NCBI GenBank assembly: GCA_016201085.1
Contig: JACQDO010000046.1
Span: forward strand, 1-10,655
Direction of reading: 5' to 3'
DNA from: Hyphomicrobiales bacterium
GTDB lineage: Bacteria; Pseudomonadota; Alphaproteobacteria; Rhizobiales; Xanthobacteraceae
DNA length: 10,655 bases
Under the pieces are notes generated by a model. The model did not search any database. It saw nothing but the letters and a program-made list of their open reading frames with translations, and was not told where the DNA came from. Positions 5,271-10,655 of the stretch are shown here, in pieces. Position 1 is the stretch's first letter; every line of letters begins with the position of its first letter. A program made the position numbers and the translations under genes.

Positions 5271-5744
5271 CTAGCCCTTCTCCCGCATCAGCCGGCCGCG
5301 CTCGCGCTCCCATGAGCGTTTCTTCTCGGTCTCGCGCTTGTCGTGCAGCTTCTTGCCCTTGCCGAGCGCGATGGCGATCTTGGCGCGGCCCTTCTCATTG
5401 AAATAAATCTTCAGCGGCACGATGGTCATGCCCTCGCGCTCGACCGCCCCGGCCAGCCGGTTGATCTGGCGCTGATGCAGCAGCAGCTTGCGCGGCCGCT
5501 TGGGCAGGTGGTTGAAGCGGTGCGCCTGCAGATATTCCGGGATATTGGCGTTGATCAGCCAGATCTCGCCGGCGCGCGCGTCGGCATAGGCTTCGGCGAT
5601 GGTGGCCTTGCCGGCGCGCAGCGATTTGACCTCGCTGCCGGTGAGCACGATGCCGGCCTCGACGACCTCGCCGATCTCGTAGTTGAAGCGCGCCTTGCGG
5701 TTTTCGGCCACCGCCTTGAGGCGGCGCTCGGTTTTTTCGGCCAT
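5271..5744 (-). CDS. smpB: SsrA-binding protein SmpB (trans-translation)
   Basis: SmpB binds tmRNA and carries it to stalled ribosomes, releasing them and tagging the unfinished peptide for proteolysis. The 157-residue product has the full beta-barrel: [21 protein letters not shown] (15-35), [19 protein letters not shown] (37-55), then LINANIPEY and [16 protein letters not shown] (79-94). The basic tail ([20 protein letters not shown], 128-147) is the part that enters the ribosomal decoding centre. Length is normal. The ATG at 5744 comes 18 bases after the mscL stop with only a weak purine stretch upstream, so it is probably read from the mscL/dapA transcript; a TATAAA lies just upstream but without a -35 box. 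tmRNA (ssrA) is not in this window. Confidence 0.96.
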   Translation of the reverse strand: MAEKTERRLKAVAENRKARFNYEIGEVVEAGIVLTGSEVKSLRAGKATIAEAYADARAGEIWLINANIPEYLQAHRFNHLPKRPRKLLLHQRQINRLAGAVEREGMTIVPLKIYFNEKGRAKIAIALGKGKKLHDKRETEKKRSWERERGRLMREKG

Positions 5745-5762
5745 GAAGTTCTTTATAGAGGT

Positions 5763-6170
5763 TCAGCGCGACTTCAATAGATCGCGGATTTCGGTGAGCA
5801 GCTGTTCCTGCTTGGACAGCGCCGGGGCCTTCTCAGCTTCTTTGACCATCAGCCGGTTGATGCCGCGAATGGCCAGAAACAGCACAAAAGCGATGATCAG
5901 GAAGTTGATAACAATGGTGAGGAAGCTCCCCCAAGCCAATACAGCGCCTTGCTTTTTTGCATCAACCAACGATGTGGCGGTGACCTTGGCCGACAGCGGG
6001 GTGAAATAGTTGGAAAAATCCAGCCCGCCGGTGATGGCCCCGATCACCGGCATGATGATATCGCCGACCAGCGACTGGATGATGGCGCCAAAGGCCGCGC
6101 CAATGATCACGCCGATGGCGAGATCGACCACATTGCCGCGTAGCGCGAATTTCTTGAACTCGGAGAGCAT
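5763..6170 (-). CDS. mscL: Large-conductance mechanosensitive channel MscL
   Basis: MscL is a homopentameric inner-membrane channel that opens under membrane tension and vents solutes on hypo-osmotic shock. The 135-residue protein matches the family throughout: amphipathic N-terminus [20 protein letters not shown], first membrane helix about 14-45 with the gating stretch [11 protein letters not shown] (20-30), periplasmic loop about 46-74, second helix about 76-101 ([20 protein letters not shown]), and a cytoplasmic helix with the conserved LLTEIRDLL (124-132). GAGG lies seven bases before the ATG. It is 46 bases after dapA and 18 before smpB on the same strand, so it is likely co-transcribed with both, though a promoter in the 46-base gap is not excluded. 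Confidence 0.96.
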   Translation of the reverse strand: MLSEFKKFALRGNVVDLAIGVIIGAAFGAIIQSLVGDIIMPVIGAITGGLDFSNYFTPLSAKVTATSLVDAKKQGAVLAWGSFLTIVINFLIIAFVLFLAIRGINRLMVKEAEKAPALSKQEQLLTEIRDLLKSR

Positions 6171-6216
6171 GGCCGCACCTCGCCTGTTTCGTGAGCCGAG
6201 AACCGGCGTCCGCGTA

Positions 6217-7119
6217 CTAATTAATCAGCCCGGCGTGCACCATCGCCTCGCGCACCAAAGCCTTCGACTTGTCCGACAGCGGCACCATCGGCAGCCGCAC
6301 CGTATCGGCGCACTTGCCGAGCACCGAGAGCGCATACTTGGCCGGCGCCGGATTGGTCTCGACGAACAGATGCATGTGCAGCGGCATCAGCTTGTCCTGT
6401 AGCTTGAGCGCGGTGGCATAGTCGCCCTTGAGACAGGCGCCCTGGAATTCGGCGCACAGCCGCGGCGCCACGTTCGAGGTTACCGAGATGCAGCCGTGGC
6501 CGCCATGCGCCATGAAGCCGAGGCAGGTGCCGTCTTCGCCCGAAAGCTGGTTGAAGTTGGGACCGACGACCTCGCGCTGTTGCGACACCCGCACCATATT
6601 GGCGGTAGCGTCCTTGACGCCGGCGATGTTCTTGCACTCGAACAGCCGCTTCATGGTGTCGACCGACATGTCGATGACCGACCTGCCGGGGATATTGTAG
6701 ATGATGATCGGAATGCCGATGGCGTCGTTGATCGCCTTGAAGTGCTGGTAAAGCCCCTCCTGGGTCGGCTTGTTGTAATAGGGCGTGACGATCAGCACCG
6801 CGTCGGCGCCCGCCTTCTCGGCGTGCTGCGACAGTTCGATCGCCTCGGCGGTCGAGTTCGAGCCGGCACCGGCGATCACCGGCACCCTGCCCTTGGCCTG
6901 GTCGATGCACCAATCGACCACCCGGTGATGCTCCTCATGCGACAGCGTCGGGCTCTCGCCGGTGGTGCCGACCGGCACCAGACCGTTGGTGCCCTCGCCG
7001 ATCTGCCAGTCGACCAGCTCGCGGAACGCCTTTTCGTCGAGCGCGCCGTTTTTGAACGGCGTGACGAGCGCGGTGAACGAACCTCGAAAGCTCGTCTTTG
7101 CCGACATATGGGCGGTCAT
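6217..7119 (-). CDS. dapA: 4-hydroxy-tetrahydrodipicolinate synthase
   Basis: DapA condenses pyruvate with aspartate semialdehyde, the first committed step of the diaminopimelate/lysine pathway, feeding protein and peptidoglycan synthesis. The 300-residue TIM-barrel protein has the Schiff-base lysine K169 (NIAGVKDAT), the catalytic triad T53 (VGTTGES), Y115 (TPYYNKP) and Y141 (IIYNIPGR), and R146 for the substrate carboxylate. The frame stays open to 7206, but GGAGAAG seven bases before the ATG at 7119 fixes the start; a second ATG at 7107 (MSAKTSFRG) has no SD. It heads a probable dapA-mscL-smpB transcript and is divergent from the lytic transglycosylase. A 256-base gap separates the two starts; I see no convincing dapA promoter and no lysine riboswitch in it. 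Confidence 0.95.
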   Translation of the reverse strand: MTAHMSAKTSFRGSFTALVTPFKNGALDEKAFRELVDWQIGEGTNGLVPVGTTGESPTLSHEEHHRVVDWCIDQAKGRVPVIAGAGSNSTAEAIELSQHAEKAGADAVLIVTPYYNKPTQEGLYQHFKAINDAIGIPIIIYNIPGRSVIDMSVDTMKRLFECKNIAGVKDATANMVRVSQQREVVGPNFNQLSGEDGTCLGFMAHGGHGCISVTSNVAPRLCAEFQGACLKGDYATALKLQDKLMPLHMHLFVETNPAPAKYALSVLGKCADTVRLPMVPLSDKSKALVREAMVHAGLIN

Positions 7120-7268
7120 GACACGACTTCTCCACAAGACCCAGGAACACGAAACCCATAGATATCGGGTCGCCCGCAGCGATGAAAGCCCTCCGGGCGA
7201 ATGCAACCATGAATTGGCTTGATCGCTGGCCCTGCCCCGCTTTTGCCCCCGTTCGAGGTTAAGGATCG

Positions 7269-7297
7269 CTGCAATTTAGGGGTATCCCTGCCATAAT
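7269..7297 (+). promoter_or_regulatory. Possible promoter of the lytic transglycosylase gene
   Basis: TGC followed by CATAAT (7292-7297) resembles an extended -10 element, and CTGCAA (7269-7274) lies 17 bases upstream as a weak -35 (3/6). The start would be near 7304, giving a leader of about 70 bases that contains the GC hairpin at 7331-7351. The evidence is limited to these motif matches. Confidence 0.3.
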
Positions 7298-7330
7298 CAT
7301 CTTGGCTTAATGGGGAGCCAGAGGCGCGGT

Positions 7331-7351
7331 GCGGCCCCTGAGTCGGGCCGC
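7331..7351 (+). promoter_or_regulatory. GC-only hairpin in the slt leader
   Basis: GCGGCCC (7331-7337) and GGGCCGC (7345-7351) form a perfect 7-bp, all-GC stem with a 7-base loop, ending 24 bases before the slt start codon. No U tract follows, so it is not a standard terminator for this strand. It leaves the SD (AAAGG, 7366-7370) free. It could stabilise the 5' end of the mRNA or be a chance palindrome. Confidence 0.4.
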
Positions 7352-7375
7352 CGGGACTTGAGGGCAAAGGCTTGA

Positions 7376-9631
7376 ATGTACTGGACTAATCGGAACCTGC
7401 TTGGCCTGCTCTGGGCCATTGCGGCGGCCGGGGTGTTGGCCGGGGGACCGGTCATGGCCGCGGCTCAGAAAGTTCCCCTGCCGCGCCCGCGGCCGGCCAT
7501 CGTTGCAGCCAAACAGCCCGCCCCACCTGCCAAGCCCAGGGAACCGATCGCTGCCAGCACGGCTCCGCTACCCCAGGCCCGCCCCGTCGAGCGCAGCGCG
7601 CCGGTTTTCGTGCAGGACAATGCCGGCTTACGCGGCTCGCTGTTTGCCCCCAGCGCCACCTTGCCATCGATGCTGCGTCCAACCACCGGCCCATTCGCCG
7701 TGGCGCCCACCGCCATCACCTCGGCCGCCGATACTGCGGCGGTCAAACAGGTGATCGAGGCCACGCGCAAGGGCAAGGGCGCGGAAGCAGATAGCATCGC
7801 CAAGAGCATCGCCGATCCGGTGGCGCGCAAGCTCGCCGACTGGGTGATCCTGCGCAGCGACAATACCCAGCCCAGCTTCCAGCGCTATGCCGCCTTCATA
7901 ACGGTCAATCCGAGCTGGCCGCATTCAATGCTGTTCCGCCGGCGCGCCGAGAACGCACTGTGGAACGACCGCATCGACAATGCCACCGTGCGCACCTTCT
8001 TCAACCAGCGTCAGCCGACCACCGCCAAGGGTCGCTACATGCTGGCGCAAGCGCTGCTAGCGCAGGGCGATCGTGCCGGCGCCGCCGCGCTGGTGCGCAA
8101 AGCCTGGCGCGAGGACGATGCCAGCTCCGATGTCGAGCGGCGCGTACTCGATATGTTCGGCGAAATGCTCACCCACGCCGATCACAAATTGCGCATGGAG
8201 CATCGTTTCTATACCGAAGATGTCGAGGCCGGCCTGCGCGCGGCCGAGCGGCTCGGCGGCAACGAGCTGGCGATCGCACGCGCACGCGCGGCGGTCATCC
8301 GCAAGGCCGGCAATGCCAAGGCGCTGCTCGACGCGGTGCCGGCGGCCGCGCGTGGCGAGGCCGGCTACATCTTCGCGCGCGTGCGCTGGCTGCGCCTCAA
8401 CAACAAGCCGGAAGAAGCCGGCAGACTAATCCTGACCGCGCCCAAGGACCCCGCCGCCTCGGTCGATCTCGACCAGTGGTGGGTGGAACGCCGGCTGCTG
8501 GTGCGCCGGCTGCTCGACAATAACGACGCGCAGACCGCCTACCGGATCGCACGCGAAGCCGCCCCGCCGATGCGTGGCAACTACCGAGTCGATGCGTATT
8601 TCACCGCCGGCTGGATCGCGCTGCGCTACCTGCACGACGCGCCCACCGCCGCCGCCCATTTCGCTCAAATTCCGATCGGCACCGTCAATCCGCATGCGCT
8701 GGGGCGCGCCGGCTACTGGCAGGGACGCGCCGCCGAGGCCATGGGCCAGCGCGCCAAGGCCAAGGAATTCTATGAAATGGGGGCGCAGTACACCGCCACC
8801 TATTATGGCCAGCTCGCGCGCGCACGCCTCGGCCTTATCGACTTGGGCCTGCGCGGCCCGCCGCAGTTCGGCCCGCAAGAGCACGCCATACTCAACAATC
8901 TCGAAGTGGTGCGCGCCGCGAAGATTCTCTATGCGCTCGACGAGCGCGATATGTTGGCCTCGATCTACGCCGAGCTTGGCGAAAGCAACACCGATATCGC
9001 CGGCTTGGCCACGCTCGGCGAAGTCGCCGGTCAGCACGGCGACGGCCGCGCCATGCTGATGCTCGGCAAGGGCGCCTATACCCACGGCCTGCCGCTCGAC
9101 TACTACGCCTATCCGATCGTCGGCCTGCCCGAATTCAAGCCGATCGCGCCGCCAGTCGATCCGGCGGTGACCTATTCGATCGCGCGCCAGGAGAGCCACT
9201 TCAACCAGAAGGTCGTCTCGACAGCGCATGCCATGGGCTTCATGCAGGTGACGCCGGAGGCCGCGCGCGACACCGCCAAGGTGTTCAAGGCCGAATACAA
9301 CCGCGGCCGCCTGCTCAGCGACCCGATCTACAACATGCAGATGGGCACCGCCGAGCTATCCATCCTGCTCAAAGGCTATAACGGCTCCTATATCCTCACC
9401 TTTGCCGGCTACAATGCCGGCCGCGGCCGGGTGCGGCAGTGGATCGCCGCCTATGGCGATCCACGCGATCCCAAGGTCGATCCGGTCGATTGGTGCGAGC
9501 GCATTCCGATCGCGGAAACGCGCAACTACGTGCAGCGCATCATGGAGAACCTGCAGGTCTATCGCGCCCGTTTCGGCGGCGGCAGCAAGCTGATGGTCGA
9601 GGCCGATATGCGGCGCGGCGGGGCGAATTAG
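7376..9631 (+). CDS. slt: Soluble lytic murein transglycosylase (Slt70-like, family 1)
   Basis: This cleaves the MurNAc-GlcNAc bond of peptidoglycan with formation of 1,6-anhydroMurNAc, in the periplasm. The 751-residue precursor has a signal peptide (hydrophobic 8-24, likely cut after AAA at 30/31), a Pro/Ala-rich segment of about 45 residues, then a long alpha-helical region (about 120-580) that in Slt70 forms a ring-shaped superhelix. The catalytic domain is about 595-740: IARQESHF with the general acid E606, GFMQVTPEAA (621-630), AGYNAGRGRVRQW (677-689) and ETRNYVQRI (714-722). E. coli Slt70 is about 645 residues; much of the extra length is the N-terminal low-complexity part. SD AAAGG lies five bases before the ATG. 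An alpha/beta hydrolase follows 57 bases later on the same strand. Confidence 0.95.
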   Translation: MYWTNRNLLGLLWAIAAAGVLAGGPVMAAAQKVPLPRPRPAIVAAKQPAPPAKPREPIAASTAPLPQARPVERSAPVFVQDNAGLRGSLFAPSATLPSMLRPTTGPFAVAPTAITSAADTAAVKQVIEATRKGKGAEADSIAKSIADPVARKLADWVILRSDNTQPSFQRYAAFITVNPSWPHSMLFRRRAENALWNDRIDNATVRTFFNQRQPTTAKGRYMLAQALLAQGDRAGAAALVRKAWREDDASSDVERRVLDMFGEMLTHADHKLRMEHRFYTEDVEAGLRAAERLGGNELAIARARAAVIRKAGNAKALLDAVPAAARGEAGYIFARVRWLRLNNKPEEAGRLILTAPKDPAASVDLDQWWVERRLLVRRLLDNNDAQTAYRIAREAAPPMRGNYRVDAYFTAGWIALRYLHDAPTAAAHFAQIPIGTVNPHALGRAGYWQGRAAEAMGQRAKAKEFYEMGAQYTATYYGQLARARLGLIDLGLRGPPQFGPQEHAILNNLEVVRAAKILYALDERDMLASIYAELGESNTDIAGLATLGEVAGQHGDGRAMLMLGKGAYTHGLPLDYYAYPIVGLPEFKPIAPPVDPAVTYSIARQESHFNQKVVSTAHAMGFMQVTPEAARDTAKVFKAEYNRGRLLSDPIYNMQMGTAELSILLKGYNGSYILTFAGYNAGRGRVRQWIAAYGDPRDPKVDPVDWCERIPIAETRNYVQRIMENLQVYRARFGGGSKLMVEADMRRGGAN

Positions 9632-9688
9632 TCGACGGCCGCCGTGTTATCGGCGATGATGTGGCACCCGCCCACGCCACGGACTGCG

Positions 9689-10573
9689 ATGCTCGCTGCC
9701 GCCCCCACCTCCATCTTCATCTCCGCGCCCGACGGACTGCGGCTGCACGCGCGCTGCCATGGACGGCGCAGCGCCAGCGCCTTGCCGGTACTCTGCCTGC
9801 CGGGGCTCGCCCGCACCGTGGCCGATTTCGATGCGCTGGCCGAGGCGCTGGCCAACGATGCCGCCTGCCCGCACCGCGTCATTGCGCTCGATTATCGCGG
9901 CCGCGGGCAATCCGGTTATGACCGCAACCCGGCCAATTATTCCTTTCCCGTCGAGCTCGCCGACGTGCTGGCGGTGGCGACCGCGCTCGACTGTCTGCCT
10001 TCGATCATCGTCGGCACCTCGCGCGGCGGCATTTTGGCCATGCTGCTGGCCGCATTGCGGCCGAGCGCGATCGCCGGCGTCGTGCTCAACGATATCGGCC
10101 CGGTGATCGAGCCGAAGGGGCTGATGCGCATCAAGGGTTACGTCGGCAAGTTGCCGCAGCCCGAGAGCTTCGAGGATGGCGCCGAAATCCTGCGCCGCCT
10201 GTTCGATCACCAGTTCCCCAAGCTCACGCCCGACGACTGGCTGGTGGCCGCGCATCGCACCTTCAAGCAGGAGAACGGCGCACTGGTGCCGACCTACGAC
10301 GTCAATCTCGCCAAGACCATGGAAGGCATCGATTTCGAGCGGCCGTTGCCGCCGCTGTGGGCGCAGTTCGACGCGCTCGCCAACGTGCCTGTCATGGTGA
10401 TCCGCGGCGCCAATTCCGATCTGCTGTCGGCGGAGACGGTCGAGGCGATGCGCGCCCGCCACCCGGCGCTGGAGACGCTGGAAGTCCCCGACCAGGGCCA
10501 CGCGCCGCTGCTGGCGGAAGCCGACGTGATCGCGCGCATCGCGCAGTTCGCTGCGCGATGTGACGGTGCATGA
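9689..10573 (+). CDS. Alpha/beta-fold hydrolase
   Basis: A cytosolic alpha/beta hydrolase with an intact triad, numbered from the ATG at 9689: nucleophile S111 in VGTSRGG, acid D244 in VIRGANSDLLS and H271 in DQGHAPLL. The oxyanion side is LCLPGLARTVADF (35-47), followed by ALDYRGRGQSGYD, typical of the haloperoxidase/esterase-like group. The cap (about 145-220) is short and helical. Length is 294 residues from this start. Earlier in-frame starts exist at 9644 (GTG), 9656 and 9659, and none has a good SD; I chose 9689 because the domain (SIFISAPDGLRLHA) begins a few residues later. It follows slt by 57 bases and may be co-transcribed. The substrate cannot be inferred; esterase or lactonase activity is possible. 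Confidence 0.88.
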   Translation: MLAAAPTSIFISAPDGLRLHARCHGRRSASALPVLCLPGLARTVADFDALAEALANDAACPHRVIALDYRGRGQSGYDRNPANYSFPVELADVLAVATALDCLPSIIVGTSRGGILAMLLAALRPSAIAGVVLNDIGPVIEPKGLMRIKGYVGKLPQPESFEDGAEILRRLFDHQFPKLTPDDWLVAAHRTFKQENGALVPTYDVNLAKTMEGIDFERPLPPLWAQFDALANVPVMVIRGANSDLLSAETVEAMRARHPALETLEVPDQGHAPLLAEADVIARIAQFAARCDGA

Positions 10574-10617
10574 TCGCGAAAAAATCGAGCATGCAGGCGC
10601 CTTGCTTGCGTCACATT

Positions 10618-10655
10618 GTATTGATGTGTTGATAAATGCTATGTTCGTATTGATG
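10618..10655. repeat. AT-rich stretch with 9-bp direct repeats at the right edge
   Basis: GTATTGATG occurs at 10618-10626 and again at 10647-10655, 29 bases apart, with a related TGTTGATAAATG (10626-10637) between. The stretch is strikingly AT-rich for this window. TGCTATGTT (10637-10645) could be an extended -10 element for a gene beyond the edge. No gene is callable from 10574 onward. Confidence 0.45.

Noticed and set aside
7120..7375. Lysine riboswitch ahead of dapA
   Set aside because: The 256-base gap contains only short hairpins and none of the large multi-helix structure expected of that riboswitch.
8426..9229. Long antisense frame inside the lytic transglycosylase gene
   Set aside because: Long antisense frames are expected in GC-rich coding DNA; the product shows no family motifs while the plus-strand gene has full catalytic signatures.
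9647..10501. 284-codon antisense frame over the alpha/beta hydrolase
   Set aside because: Same cause: Arg/Gly/Ala-rich translation without motifs, opposite a gene with an intact Ser-Asp-His triad.
10567..10595. Imperfect hairpin over the hydrolase stop codon (TGCATG/CATGCA arms with an A-rich loop)
   Set aside because: One mismatch, short arms and no following U tract; not enough to call a terminator.
1..10655. tRNA, rRNA, CRISPR array, transposase, phage or toxin-antitoxin features
   Set aside because: I looked on both strands and found no spaced repeat arrays, tRNA-like folds or mobile-element genes; apart from the palindromic repeat the window looks like ordinary chromosome.

Overview
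The window reads as a GC-rich alphaproteobacterial chromosome segment. Gene content and protein style (an RSH protein beside a long acidic-tailed omega subunit, a dapA/smpB/lytic transglycosylase block, and an intergenic palindrome of the kind I associate with Bradyrhizobium/Rhodopseudomonas relatives) suggest Hyphomicrobiales, near Nitrobacteraceae/Xanthobacteraceae. That placement is an inference from recognition; no search was run.

Layout. On the minus strand at the left are the N-terminal part of a RelA/SpoT homologue (cut by the window edge, 1-657) and rpoZ (860-1255), with a clear hairpin terminator between them and a good promoter ahead of rpoZ. Facing away on the plus strand is a tight pair: a NYN/LabA-type PIN-like nuclease (1564-2241) and a family 5-type uracil-DNA glycosylase (2256-2909). 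Then comes a mixed segment: an exported protein of unknown function (2932-3432, -), a peroxiredoxin with an unusual active-site loop (3522-4106, -), a 106-bp nested palindromic repeat (4127-4232), a VOC-fold protein (4235-4615, -) and a periplasmic Cu,Zn superoxide dismutase (4737-5258, +). The minus-strand block dapA (6217-7119), mscL (5763-6170), smpB (5271-5744) follows, probably one transcript. Divergent from dapA are a Slt70-like lytic transglycosylase (7376-9631, +) and an alpha/beta hydrolase (9689-10573, +). The last 82 bases hold no gene that can be called.

How they fit together. Most genes are housekeeping: stringent response and transcription (RSH, omega), ribosome rescue (SmpB), lysine/diaminopimelate synthesis (DapA), murein turnover (Slt), osmotic protection (MscL) and uracil repair. 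The middle segment has an oxidative-stress flavour (peroxiredoxin, SodC) and may be a variable insert. I see no phage, transposase, CRISPR, toxin-antitoxin or obvious defence system. The signals most worth a second look are non-coding: a hairpin that buries the sodC Shine-Dalgarno sequence, a 17-bp tandem repeat over a candidate rsh promoter, the cloverleaf-like palindrome, and a GC-only hairpin in the slt leader.
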